DNA from: Siphlonurus alternatus
Lineage: Eukaryota > Arthropoda > Insecta > Ephemeroptera > Siphlonuridae
Assembly (NCBI GenBank): GCA_949825025.1
Contig: OX463781.1
Location: forward strand, 46,884,317-46,948,316
Length of the DNA stretch: 64,000 nucleotides
Direction of reading: 5' to 3'
The position numbers and the translations under genes were made by a program. Below are positions 14,001-23,412 of this stretch, piece by piece. Below the pieces are notes generated by a model that searched no databases, was not told the origin of the DNA, and worked only from the letters and a program-made list of their open reading frames with translations. Every line of letters starts with the position of its first letter. The stretch's first letter is position 1.

Positions 14001-17000
14001 CACTGCGGTTGTTCAAATTTTTATACCATTCATCTTTTGACCGAATGAGTGAGCTTGTGACCCCCCGTATCTCCATAATTATCCAAGTCTTTACAATGGA
14101 CGAGTCCATGTGTGGGGTCCATGATAACACTTTCGCGAGCATTCAGTGTAATAACCATATCATTAAATAAAAACTCTTTTGTTATAAATAAAATTATATA
14201 TCAAAAATTCTCTTTTATACTTTGAAAATGATGAATTTAAAAAAATGTTGAATTTTATATTGAATTTTATTGTTAAAAAAATCTTTCCGGATAATTCCAA
14301 ATGTAGCTGTAACTAAAATTGCAACAATGTAAAAGGACATTGTTGCGTGGAGGTAACAATTTACTTTTTCGTTTCCTTACCTTTTATGTAAAATGTCTAA
14401 ATTATTGAATTTAAAGTAATTTAATATAAATTATACTATTTTCAATCGTAGGTTTGCAAGAGCAACGCTTTCAGCCTACTTTATAGGGTAAGAGTACACA
14501 GATGTAATGCTGCATAAGTCAGTACCCGTGCATACAAGTAAATCAATTAAATTTGGCTATCAAGTTAATTAAAATTAAACCAAAAATAAAACAATAAAAC
14601 AAAATGATGTAAAAAAATTTAATTCGTTATAATTATACCACAGAATATTATATTTATATATTTTTAAAATATTATAGTTATGATATTAATATTATGAACA
14701 ATGGTGAAAAATGCAGCTCCAGCATGGCTGCCAAGTTCTGACGTCACGTGGAAGAGTCTTATATAATATTAATATAAATAGGAACTCATATTTGTTAGCA
14801 AATATAAATTTTGATATTCAATAGTTTTTGAATTCTTATATGTACATTTTAAATATTAATATTTAATATTAAAGTAGTCGATCCTTTTGTCTACAATTAT
14901 ATTATAAGTTATTTTCAAAACCAAAACCTTATTTGAACACCACAGATTTAATTCTTAGTATTTGGTTGTTATATAATTTTATTATTCCATGATTTCTCTT
15001 GTAAATACGAAATTTACAAAATTTAAAATTTACTATCAATCCAAATTTACCAGACATAAAAAAAATGAGTTATAAATCAAATTTATATAGTTTTATATCT
15101 ACAATTTTTTTGTTATTTTTCTTAATTCCTCGACAGTCCTTGATATTTACCGAAGCGTTCGCGTGCTTAGGGTGTGATTGCTGAGAAATTACCTGGAAAA
15201 AATAACAACATGGCATGAGGTAGAATCTTTTGGTAGTCATCTTTATTTAAGTGGTTACTGCTTTTATATAATAAACATAATTTATATCGAACATAATTGT
15301 TAGTTCAACTCATGCAAGCGTAGTTTTGATCAAATAGTGCCAACAAGCTTCAGTAAAAAGTTAAGTGCAAGGTTGTGTTTGAAGTTAATGAGAGACGAAA
15401 AGCTCACGCGAGATCTTCGAGCCGCCGCACTTTCTCCCGGCCTTAGGGATAATCACCCCCCTCCCCCCTCGCGGCAAGATCCCAAATTACGTGTTGCATG
15501 CGATCACCTCACAGCCGTGCGTAACCCGGGTAGCTTATACATGCGATTTATAGCTTCTTGTTGGCTGCTTTAAACGTTATAAAAATTAAAAAGATTTAAC
15601 TAAAAAAAATTTTTTTTTACTTATAATATAAAAATCGTGATTCAATCTTTAGTGTTTTTTTTTTTATATATTATATGTTTGATTAAAAGGAAAGCCATGA
15701 TTCTGTTCAAGCTTTTGAGTTTAATTTTAAATAACACGATTTACTATTTTTTTTGTGATGTTTAATTTTGCGAAATGATTATTATTGCATGCGTTTATAA
15801 AATGTATTTAAGTTGTTGTTTTTTTTCTCAAAGTTTATATAACGTTCAATTATTTCTAAGTTTTACGTTCGTTTTTATAATCATAACAACATATGCAAAT
15901 ATAAAGTATGCTATTTGAAATCGTATTTTACTATACAATAATATACTGTATAATATATTACATAAAAAACGTTTACAACAAAAAAGTTAATATTGGTAAA
16001 TTTGTATGCGTACAAAACAAGCTTTCCATGCAATGAAATTTTATTAATATATACTGAAATTAAAATCTGAAACATATATAAATTTATTTACCTTTTTTAC
16101 TGTAAGTGTAATATATTTGTGCGCTTTGCTCGTATTTTCATTGCATGATAGAATTAATTTAAATCAGAAACTTAATGCAATATATTTCTTATGATTTATG
16201 ATGTTCTAAAATATTATATATTATTATAATGTAATAATAATTATCCAAAATCTCGATTTTTCAGTATTGAATCCAATAAATTTAATAAATAAAATACAAC
16301 AAAATTTGAAAATACATTCGGTGCATGGAATTCTCAGTGTATCAAAAAAAATCCAGGAGTAAAAATAATCTGCAATTTAAGTAAATTTATATCTCTTTTG
16401 ACAACATGGCAAGATATTAATAAAAATAAGACTATGTTCTCACCTTTGATATATTTTTTCAAAATTACAATTGTCACTTATACAATTACGTATAAAAGGG
16501 TGATATTAAGGAAATGCAATATTAAATGGTTGGTAGCAGGAAGACATCATGTGGTGATTCAATTTGCCACATCTGTGTGGGCTAGGGAGGTAATGACGGG
16601 TGAAACTCGCAGCGAGCACAATCCTCTCTTTGTGGCTGTGCGCACCGCTTCATCATCTACCACCACAGCATCCCTGCAGTAGCGTGAGAATCGTGTGACG
16701 CACTCGCTTACCTGCTAATTACATCGGAAAAAAAAAACGAGGGCATATGAGTCTATTAACAAAAATCGTGATTGAAAATCATAGATTTTTGTGAATTTTC
16801 AGCTTGTGTCTTAATTCTTCAAGCTACCACGATTCTAAAATTAATATTTACACATTTACGGCTATTAATTTAATATATTTAAAAGAAAAAAAAAACATAT
16901 ATTATATAGAAAAATATACATAATTGGTGTTTAAAAAAATATATATTTACAAATGTTTACTTTTTTTGGGTGGTATTATAGAAAATTATCTTGTTTATAG

Positions 17001-20000
17001 CAATAATATCATTAATAATATATAAAATTAACATCGTGTTTAGTGAGGTAAATAAAGATATTTTGCTATAAACACTGATTGAGAAATGATGGAATGACGT
17101 TATAGTACCGCGAGATTCGGTAGGGGAAACACCTGTCATCATCATCATCATATCTACAAAGCGGCCGGACCACCGAAGAGTTGCCGTAAAAACGCGTGAG
17201 GGACCACCAGCATAGACAAGAAGATCGCGCTTGTAATAATCTTTTTTCTTTCACATATTATAGTATGAAGAAAGTTTAAGCTTTGCCCAACGGGGCGTCA
17301 GTAACATGCGATGATTATTGTTAATCTTCTTCCAAAAAACCTAACCTCAGCAACAAAACGATGAACTTTTTGAATAACGTTTTTTTTTTTTTTTTATTAG
17401 AGAAAAAATATGCAACACACCATGAAATGTATGAAAAAAAAAATACTATACACATCTAACCATGACTTATGGTTTGATATAAAATTCTAAGAAATATATT
17501 TTTATTTGTTACTAAAATTCTGTCTTTATCCATTGAAATATAAATGGTAAATATATTTTGAGATATGTATTTTGTAAACCCTGATGACTGAGAATCGTCC
17601 CTTGTCCGCAATAATGAGCTATCTGTCTATCACGATTTTTATGCAATAATGAGCTATCTGCTATTCCAAGTGAGTGTAATTATGAGCTGTAAATCGGTAT
17701 AACATAAAGCTCACTATAATTGCATTCTCCTGAAATAGCAAATATAATAGCTCATTATTGCGGACGAGGAACGATATGTTTTCTGCTCTCTATTTCCTTA
17801 TTTCATACTTGAATCGATTAAGTGCAGAGTACACAGTCATAAGTCAATAGACATGCATTAGGTGTTGATATAATAAATCTATTTATATAGTAATACAACT
17901 TTATATAATTTCTTTAATGAAGAAAACAAATTATTGGAAAGACATTTTAATTGAAAAAAAATATAAATTTGCATACGTCAGTTGTGTATCGAGGCACGAC
18001 AATATAAGATACAGGATGTTGACTAGTCTATTCAGTATTGATTTAATGTATATTTAATGCTTCTGTGCTTACAATGTAAACTACAAATCAACGTGAAAGC
18101 TCTCTGCATGGTGTGATAACTTTCATTTATTATTAACTCTAAGTCTTATTGCATTACCTTAGCATAAATAATAATAAGCTTGCACATAGACAGCTTAGAG
18201 AAAGATTATATTACACCAATCTCAGTACTCTATTATTGTAATTACACTTAATATCAATTAAGATTATAATTATTAACTAGATCAACACCATATTGGGTTT
18301 ATTATTATATCGATTCATGTACATTTTGATTAAATTTATAATTGGTATTTGTTAATGAATATAAATAAAAAAATATATTGAATTGTATTTTTTAAATGAG
18401 AAGTTGAAATTAGCACACCGATTTACCTTCAAGGGTAATAGTTCTTGTACATGCAAGATTTAGTTTGCATGTTATATATATAAACTCGTCGTAGGCTGTC
18501 GATTATATATATATATATATATTTTTTTCTTGGACGGACGTATAGTCTTTGTTAGCTCTCATTATCGTGCTGGTGCTTCTTGGAAAGCTCTGTTGTGTGC
18601 GTGAGAGGAATGTTTAAGATCGTGGACGGAGTGGGGGCTCCTTTCTTGATAGCTTTTCACACACCTCGAGCCTCGAGTTCAGCGTCAGGTTCTATCAAAA
18701 TATTATTAACAAACACAACCCTCACAACACAAATGATCAAACGGTTGCATAAATTTCAGGATGAACTTCTTTTTTTGGTTACCAGATATGAAGTTACACT
18801 ATAAATTAATGTTAATGATAATATCTTGATTATATCCGTTATATTATAATCAAATTATGCTCATAATTTGCCTTGTTTTAATATAATCAATTTACTTTTA
18901 AAATACTTCTTTTTCTTAACACATTGCACAACAACACAATTTTTTGGTGGGTATATATTTAAAAACAATACACTTCTTGTAAAAACTTCACTCATTACAC
19001 ATGAATTAATGATTCAGATTACAACTTTTAAGTAAATATGTCCATTAATTAAATAAATCACATTTCAAACACATAATGAACAATATTTAAAATTTAATAA
19101 TAATATTCTTCACCAGTATACGACACTCTGGCTTATACGACGCTTAAAAACTTAATGAGGAGTTTGATTTTTCTATCAAGGGCACAATTCCTGTTTGACT
19201 AGCATACCTGGTCTAGCACTAATGAGTAACGGCTGATTAGACACCGGTGTCCGATGTCGCATGGACCTTCACCATATGCTGGTGACAATGTGCATGTCTC
19301 TCTGTACAGTGATTGCATGTAAGCTCATTACTTGTGTATTACATAACTTCAATTACCTCTAACCGAATTTCTCCATTGTTACAATGTTTTTAAATTTCCC
19401 GCGTTCTTGGAGATATTTTGCAACATAAAAAAATTTAATATAAATATAATTTGCATGCTTTTTTTATGATATGTTATATAGAGGAAAAATGTTATAATAT
19501 TTAATAATGTTTAAAATAAATTAACAATGGTAAAATATTATAATTTATTTATATGACTGTAAGATAACAGTGTTAATATTATTATAATAAAGTAACCTAA
19601 TTTTATAAGAAATAAAACAATAAAAAGGAACAAAAAAAAATATTAATATAAAACGCCTGCCTGCTGAATTCTCGACCGATTTACATAACATTAGCGTAAT
19701 ATGTTATCCTAAATGTGAATCATTTTGTTTACTAAAATCTTCACAGCATTGAAACACCCTCAAATCTATTGAATTAGCATTAAAAGCATTGAATTACGGT
19801 CATTTAAAAAAATGAACAACCTGCATGTATTATTTTTATATTTTTTATTGTAGAAAAGATTAGAGGGTAACAAATTATGCTACTCTAATTTTTTCAAAAT
19901 TTTACTTTTGAAGTCCGGGAAATATTTTTGAAAAATTATTGAAAATAGAGAGAAAGGCGACACTTCTTAATAAAAACATAGGAACTAAAAGGGGCGTGGT

Positions 20001-23000
20001 TCAAATAACTTTTAGCAATACTTCCTGTCATCTGCAAAAATTCATAGTAACGTAATGTGGTGCCCTCTATTCATTTCTACAATAAAAATGCAGGTTGTCC
20101 ATTAAAACTAATATCATCAGTCACGTGTAATATTAGACTTCTTTGACACGTTTGCGAGGTGCCATCTCTGCAGTCTTGGAGACGAGGAGGAAGCCTAATT
20201 GTCATAAGCAGCCGAGAGAGTGCATGCAGATTAGGAAACCCCGCGACGTGACACCTCGACAATGCACTTAACAGAGCTGCAACATGCAGACAGCTCGTGA
20301 CGTATGCAGTCGATACTGAACACCCACTGCTGCTCTCTCGTAGACGAACTGTGCACCAAACTTAATTGGAAAAATGGTTCCAGGCCAAAATTATGTTTTA
20401 TTTATACTATACTGATGCTTCGGTTTAGAGATAAAAATGAGCGGAGAGAATTATATTGTCAAATTTTCTGAGCAAGATTTGCGTCATGAAAGGTTGTCGA
20501 ATAGCCGACCCTAGTCAATAATTACCGCGTCTTCAACTCATCCTTTACACGAATAAACCTAATTTTTTTTACCTCTAAAACACATCTTATTTCCTCCTCG
20601 CTCAAAGTGAGGATTAAATGGAGTCAATTAATATTTCTAATATTTTATGCTCAAGAAAAGAAGAAAAAAAAAAACGTAATCTCGTCTTTTTCCCTCTAAA
20701 ATAGTGCAAAATAGGAGGAAATTAGACGAGGAAGAACTTAATAGCGAATAAAAGATAAAATTTATTTCAACTGGGGTATTTTGTGTTGACAGGCGTGTGC
20801 ACCAACTCCACGGCCCCGAGTGTGAGCAGCATCAACCGCATCCTCCGCAACCGTGCGGCCGAGCGGGCAGCGGCAGAGTTCGCTCGAGCTGCGGGCTACG
20901 GACTGTACCATCCTTACGGAGGCTTCCCGTGGCATCCGGCGGCGGCAGCAGCAGCTGCAGCAGCCGCAGCGGCCGCCTCGGGTAACTCTCCTTCATCCCT
21001 GTGGGCCCCAGCCCTGTCAGGGGCCACTCCTGCCAGCAGTGGCAGCAGCAGTGGGGGAGGAGCGGGGGAGGGCCTGGGGAGCACCGCCGTGTCCTCGTCA
21101 GACCTCCTTGGTCAGAGACTGGCCGGTGAGTACCTTTTCTTCATTCAAATTGTGACCTGCATGAAATTTTTTGTTGCAGAAGAACTAGAAGGTAACAAAT
21201 TATGATTATACTCTCATTTTTTGCAATTTTTTTTTAAATCCAGGAATTATTTTAAAAAAAAAATATTTAAATTTCGACACGCTTCTTGGAGACGTTAATA
21301 GGCGTTTGGGCCCTATTCTTTTTATTAAGGATCCAGGAGGGGCCAACAGAACTTGCATAACTTTCAACAATTTTTAAAAATAATTACGCGATTCAAAAAA
21401 TCTAAAAAAATACATTTGGTACCCTCTATTCATTTTTGCAATAAAAATTGTCATGCAGCGTAAAAAATGCAAGAATAAGAATAATAAATTGGGAGGATTG
21501 TGTTGACCTCGTTTGACCTTCAGGGGACGCGGACGGCAAGGACGAGACGGGAAGCGTGGACTCAGCCGAGACGCCCAAGTTCCGTCGCAACCGCACCACG
21601 TTCTCTCCCGAACAGCTGGAGGAGTTGGAGCGCGAGTTTGACCGCTCGCACTACCCCTGCGTGTCCACTCGCGAGCGGCTCGCGGCAAAGACGTGTCTCT
21701 CAGAGGCGCGGGTACAGGTGAGCGTCCAACCTGACTCCCTGCAATCGCCTCTATGTCTTTGTTACCTTGTTGATTTTGATTGTTCTGTAATACCAAATGG
21801 TGGTAAAACATCATAGCTTTAATAAACCATTAAGATTTCTACATGACTTTCCACCATGTCTCAAAATGAAGTTCTCAAAATTTACTCTTATCAATTCACA
21901 TTTAGAAAGTTTTTCAACGAGTAAAAAAAACAACAACATTAAAGTTCTATATTTGATCACTTCCTAATATTGCTTTATCTTGGCCAAGGAGACGACTGTT
22001 AAAAATACGTTAAATCAATTTAAATATTCAGTTTGAAATGTTCATCTAGGTTCATAGCTCACAATGATTTATCACTTTCTCCAGCATTTTATGCGTCTGC
22101 TTTGCATTGCGCGAAAATTACCTCAAATTTTGTAACACGAAATAAGGAGATTTTAACGTCAGCAAGTTAAATTGGGGACATTGGATTAGAGGCCGATTGC
22201 ATAGAGAAATTACGGTTACACAAAACATATTATTTAGCTTGATCTGATCATCCAAGAAAACAAAATATTTTAGTATTTGCTTTGTTTTTGGGAAATATTA
22301 TATTTGAATTTTGATTTCAATAAAATATGAAATTAAAAATTTACTGTAATTTTCTTTAGAATCATTGTAAAATACAATAAATAGAGATTTCTTGGTTGAT
22401 TTCATAATAATAAAGGCGGATTTACATGGTGATTTTTATCATGGGACTCGAAACGAATAATGCGCACTTGCTGTAATACTTGGCGGCCATATTTGGCAAT
22501 TAAAAAAAAAGAGCATCGTAATTAAATGCGATATTCGCCGCATAGTATTTTACATCTTTTACGTCAAAATCGCGTCGCTATCACCATGTGGATCCGCCTT
22601 AACATGTATTTAATTATTTCTTTTTTCTATAATAAAACAGCAAACTAAAACCGGTGTATCCTTTTAACCCCAGGTTTGGTTTTCCAACAGACGAGCCAAA
22701 TGGAGACGTCACCAACGCATGAATCTCCTAAAACCTTTCAGCATGGCTGGGGGTCGCTCTTCTCCACCCCAAACCCCTTCCTCTCGTCATCATCACCATC
22801 CCTCGGGGGTAGAGCGCTCGTCCGCTTCCACCCCTGGCTCACCTACACCCCCTCCACCCTTGCACCATCACAAAATGCTCACTACTCTGCAGATGGGAGG
22901 CGAAAATAGTGCCTTCACCCCCACCAGGGGAAACTTGAACCCGATTGATATGATAAACGGGGGTGCTACCTACCCCACTTCATCAGCATCCCCTACGTCA

Positions 23001-23240
23001 AGCGTTTCTGAAATTAACGTTCATGAAGAATCAGTGGCCTCAGTAGATGACGAAGATGAAAGACTAGATGTGGTGGGGGGAATTGATTTATCACCAACCG
23101 CACCAACAATTAAATCTTCGGACCCTGAAAATGCACCAATTCCTCCTCAGTTGTCTCTCAGCGCCGCAGAAAGAGTGGCTGCGTGGCGACATGCGGAACT
23201 AGCTTCAAGAATTTTACTACAACATCCTCGTCGGGAGTAA
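17..23240 (+). CDS. eyg: eyegone-type Pax transcription factor (spliced gene, 5' end missing)
   Basis: A five-exon gene, exons 17-262, 7108-7248, 20793-21125, 21524-21717 and 22674-23240, joined through phase 1, 1, 1 and 0 introns. The joined reading frame has 492 codons plus TAA. Order of parts: alanine-rich N-terminus, the tail of the paired-domain PAI half, linker with [11 protein letters not shown], the RED half ending SSINRILRN, a polyalanine spacer, a complete 60-residue homeodomain with Ser50, and a low-complexity, partly acidic C-terminus. A paired domain reduced mainly to RED plus a paired-class homeodomain is the signature of eyegone/twin of eyegone; in Drosophila these are nuclear DNA-binding proteins, Eyg acting as a repressor in eye, antenna and thorax development. 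Function here is inferred from that family. The promoter and N-terminus are outside the window. One locus cannot be split into eyg versus toe from sequence alone. Confidence 0.93.
638..783. mobile_element. right half of a foldback MITE
   Basis: The order of blocks (ACTTTCAAT, AAAAATAGTT, TCAGAGTA, ACCCTCTTTTCATTTCT, GGTTGTCCATT) matches the right arm of the 34263-34598 element. The left arm is not recognisable, so this is a truncated or decayed copy. Confidence 0.7.
2101..2320. repeat. dispersed repeat, copy A
   Basis: Shares long blocks with 20522-20782, including CGTCTTCAACTCAT, AAAACACATCTTATTTCCTC, CTCAAAGTGAGGAT, TTAGACGAG and TAATAGCGAAT, and ends in the same GGGTATTTT. Copy A lacks about 40 bases present in copy B. 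No coding capacity; probably a small non-autonomous element. Confidence 0.75.
2975..3207. mobile_element. foldback MITE, ATTT target duplication
   Basis: The two halves are inverted copies: ends GAGGTGC / GCACCTC, and a near-perfect inner palindrome around TTTTTTCAGATCACTTTTGAAC. ATTT flanks both sides (2971-2974 and 3208-3211), suggesting a target-site duplication. Confidence 0.75.
5088..5182. repeat. palindromic dispersed repeat (copy 1)
   Basis: Inverted halves CCAGGTCCTCACTAACCA... and ...ACTAACCGTGGTTAGTGAT-AAACCTGG. The same motif set recurs at 9393, 9615 and 25953. Confidence 0.65.
6757..6951. repeat. tandem repeat, three copies of 67 bp
   Basis: The unit containing GTTAGCCATACCACCATG and GTTTACAGTAAGACACCTAG starts at 6774, 6841 and 6908, giving an exact 67 base period. 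Copies are almost identical, so the amplification looks recent. Lies about 160 bases upstream of exon 2. Confidence 0.95.
7108..7248 (+). CDS. eyg: exon 2: paired-domain linker and first part of RED
   Basis: 141 bases, phase 1 at both ends, acceptor AG at 7106-7107 and donor GTGAGT at 7249. The joined reading is [19 protein letters not shown], then [20 protein letters not shown] and [19 protein letters not shown] is the conserved Pax linker between PAI and RED. The following residues are helices 1 and 2 of RED, with the hallmark FAWEIR. This is the most conserved part of the window. An alternative AG at 7097-7098 would add nine bases and break the match to Pax proteins, so the inner AG is chosen. 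A 67 bp tandem repeat lies 150 bases upstream and a foldback element begins 44 bases downstream. Confidence 0.96.
7292..7506. mobile_element. foldback element next to exon 2
   Basis: Ends GGTAGC / GCTACC. Left blocks AACTCCATTGGTAAGCTGA and ACTCCATTGGTCAGTAAAAACGG recur inverted on the right (CCGTTTTTACTTATCAATGGAGT, TCAGCTTACCAACATGGAGTT). No open reading frame. It begins 44 bases past the exon 2 donor. Confidence 0.75.
7963..8026. repeat. TA microsatellite
   Basis: About 32 uninterrupted TA units in intron 2. Confidence 0.97.
8815..8945. promoter_or_regulatory. GC-rich islet with overlapping CACGTG and TGACGTCA sites
   Basis: A GC-richer stretch in very AT-rich intron 2 with two CACGTG palindromes (8895-8900, 8906-8911), the second overlapping a perfect TGACGTCA (8910-8917). 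These resemble bHLH and CREB/ATF-type sites. Regulatory role is inferred only. Confidence 0.4.
9393..9507. repeat. palindromic dispersed repeat (copy 2)
   Basis: Starts ACACAATTCACGAAGAAAG, then TATCCAAGTTACTCACTAACCACGGT, and ends in a diverged inverse (TTTAGTGAGAAAACTGCAGG). Same family as 5088 and 9615. Confidence 0.6.
9615..9742. repeat. palindromic dispersed repeat (copy 3)
   Basis: Terminal arms GGGCGATTCACGAAAGAATTATCCAG against CTGGATAACCCTCTTCGTGCACCC, with an inner palindrome around ATTAACCATGGTTAAT. Lies about 110 bases from copy 2. Confidence 0.65.
10401..10719. mobile_element. foldback MITE with GACGTCA-rich centre
   Basis: Almost perfect inverted repeat of about 150 base arms: ends ATGAGATATTAGAATGTGAAAA and TTTTCACATTCTAATACCTCATT; centre GATGACGTCACGGGCGGCA against TGCCGCCCGTGACGTCAT. 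Inner core (TTTTTCAGATTTTTCTGAGA, AACTATTTTTAAA, ATTATTGAAAGT) is shared with the 34263 family, but the outer ends differ. Confidence 0.9.
13114..13498. mobile_element. 385 bp foldback MITE flanked by TTAA
   Basis: Terminal inverted repeat GGTAGAGATAACGCCGAACA / TGTTCGGCGTTATCTCTACC. The inner arms remain paired for well over 150 bases. TTAA flanks both sides (13110-13113, 13499-13502). TTAA duplications are typical of piggyBac and Kolobok-like transposons, so it is probably mobilised by one of those. Confidence 0.9.
17594..17775. mobile_element. foldback element
   Basis: Ends ATCGTCCCTTGTCCGCAATA and TATTGCGGACGAGGAACGAT are inverted copies, followed by ATGAGCTAT / ATAGCTCAT. A second ATAATGAGCTATCTG block sits inside the left arm. 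No coding capacity. Confidence 0.8.
19811..20103. mobile_element. foldback MITE, AATGAACAACCTGCATG family
   Basis: Left end AATGAACAACCTGCATG and right end CATTTCTACAATAAAAATGCAGGTTGTCCATT. Inside it has TTATGCTACTCTAA, ATTATTGAAAA and TTCTTAATAAAAACATAGG like the other copies, but the right arm is more diverged. Confidence 0.85.
20522..20782. repeat. dispersed repeat, copy B, abutting exon 3
   Basis: Second copy of the 2101-2320 repeat in the same orientation. The match ends about ten bases before the exon 3 boundary, so the repeat supplies the stretch where the branch point would lie. It has an internal hairpin (CTCGTCTTTTTCCCTCT against AGGAGGAAATTAGACGAG). Confidence 0.75.
20793..21125 (+). 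CDS. eyg: exon 3: end of RED and polyalanine spacer
   Basis: 333 bases, phase 1 at both ends. It starts [20 protein letters not shown], completing the RED subdomain (recognition helix region up to about 20851). It continues with [19 protein letters not shown], a Pro/Trp/His stretch, 13 alanines (about 20938-20976), then a Ser/Gly-rich spacer ending LLGQRLAG at donor GTGAGT (21126). [17 protein letters not shown] following RED is characteristic of eyegone proteins and not of Pax6 or Pax3/7. The acceptor (TTGTGTTGACAG) directly follows a dispersed repeat that ends near 20782, so upstream splice signals are probably repeat-derived. Confidence 0.95.
21126..21523 (+). other. intron 3 (398 bp), mostly a MITE
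   Basis: Short intron between the spacer exon and the homeodomain exon, GTGAGT...TTCAG. About 300 of its 398 bases (roughly 21150-21458) match the foldback MITE family also found at 28716 and 34263. Confidence 0.85.
21150..21458. mobile_element. foldback MITE inside intron 3
   Basis: Contains the family blocks GACCTGCATGAAATTTTTTGTTGCAGAA, GGTAACAAATTATG, CTATTCTTTTTATTAAGGAT, TTGGTACCCTCTATTCATTTTTGCAATAAAAATTGTCATGCAG. The extreme ends are decayed. Confidence 0.85.
21524..21717 (+). CDS. eyg: exon 4: homeodomain residues 1-46
   Basis: 194 bases, acceptor AG at 21522-21523, donor GTGAGC at 21718. It begins [19 protein letters not shown], an acidic linker, and then gives homeodomain positions 1-46 (21580-21717), from [20 protein letters not shown] to LSEARVQ. 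The exon ends in phase 0 exactly between homeodomain positions 46 and 47, the intron position common in paired-class homeobox genes. Residues Arg5, Phe8, Leu16-equivalent and Phe20-equivalent of the core are kept; the helix 1 and 2 patterns are typical of the paired class. Confidence 0.96.
21718..22673 (+). other. intron 4 (956 bp) splitting the homeodomain
   Basis: Phase 0 intron between homeodomain codons 46 and 47, GTGAGC...CCCCAG. It is AT-rich and contains one small inverted-repeat element at 22413-22600; otherwise nothing distinctive. Confidence 0.9.
22413..22600. mobile_element. small inverted-repeat element in intron 4
   Basis: AAGGCGGATTTACATGGTGAT at the left end is matched by ATCACCATGTGGATCCGCCTT at the right. 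188 bp, non-coding, typical of a short MITE. TA-containing flanks would fit a Tc1/mariner-type target but this is not certain. Confidence 0.75.
22674..23240 (+). CDS. eyg: exon 5: homeodomain helix 3 and C-terminal region, stop
   Basis: 188 codons plus TAA (23238-23240), acceptor CCCCAG before 22674, phase 0. It opens with [14 protein letters not shown] (22674-22715), homeodomain positions 47-60, with Ser50 (codon 22683-22685) as in Pax homeodomains, and Asn51 and Arg53 intact. Then come [13 protein letters not shown], a Ser/Pro/His-rich stretch containing HHHH, a Thr/Ser-rich region, an acidic patch [10 protein letters not shown], and a C-terminus with an amphipathic look ([20 protein letters not shown]). 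The second half of this exon is visibly less GC-rich than exons 1-4. A repression function for the C-terminus is known for Drosophila Eyg but is not shown by this sequence. Confidence 0.95.
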   Translation, partial: VWFSNRRAKWRRHQRMNLLKPFSMAGGRSSPPQTPSSRHHHHPSGVERSSASTPGSPTPPPPLHHHKMLTTLQMGGENSAFTPTRGNLNPIDMINGGATYPTSSASPTSSVSEINVHEESVASVDDEDERLDVVGGIDLSPTAPTIKSSDPENAPIPPQLSLSAAERVAAWRHAELASRILLQHPRRE

Positions 23241-23342
23241 AAAAAAACAAATTTTCAACTTTTTGCACATCTATTTAAGCCAGTGATTTTTTTTTTTTTT
23301 TTAATCTTAAATCAAATTTAAATGTGACTGTTGTGTAGTATA

Positions 23343-23348
23343 AATAAA
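23343..23348 (+). terminator. candidate polyadenylation signal AATAAA
   Basis: First canonical AATAAA after the eyg stop, 103 bases downstream. In such AT-rich DNA the hexamer is common by chance, so this is only a candidate. Confidence 0.35.
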
Positions 23349-23412
23349 AAAGATGGGTAGCCATTAAAATAGTGTGCTAATTTTCATGTGACAAAGGCAA
23401 TCATACCAAAAT

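Larger units (their letters stand above)
7249..20792 (+). other. intron 2 (13.5 kb)
   Basis: The longest intron. Borders are GTGAGT and TTGACAG. Contents: foldbacks at 7292-7506, 10401-10719, 13114-13498 and 17594-17775; a TA microsatellite at 7963-8026; palindromic repeats at 9393 and 9615; a MITE at 19811-20103; a dispersed repeat at 20522-20782. GC-richer islets lie at about 8815-8945, 9820-9960, 11690-11830, 12430-12610, 12970-13110, 14040-14140, 14700-14755, 15390-15550, 16530-16720, 17090-17240, 18530-18680, 19200-19320 and 20130-20340. No protein-coding gene is recognised inside it. Confidence 0.9.

Noticed and set aside
20797..21155. Two other plus-strand frames over exon 3
   Set aside because: Shifted frames of the GC-rich polyalanine exon; only the frame from 20795 joins exons 2 and 4 with Pax similarity.
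21374..21814. 146-codon minus-strand open frame across the homeodomain exon
   Set aside because: Antisense shadow of GC-rich exon 4; the plus strand encodes the homeodomain.
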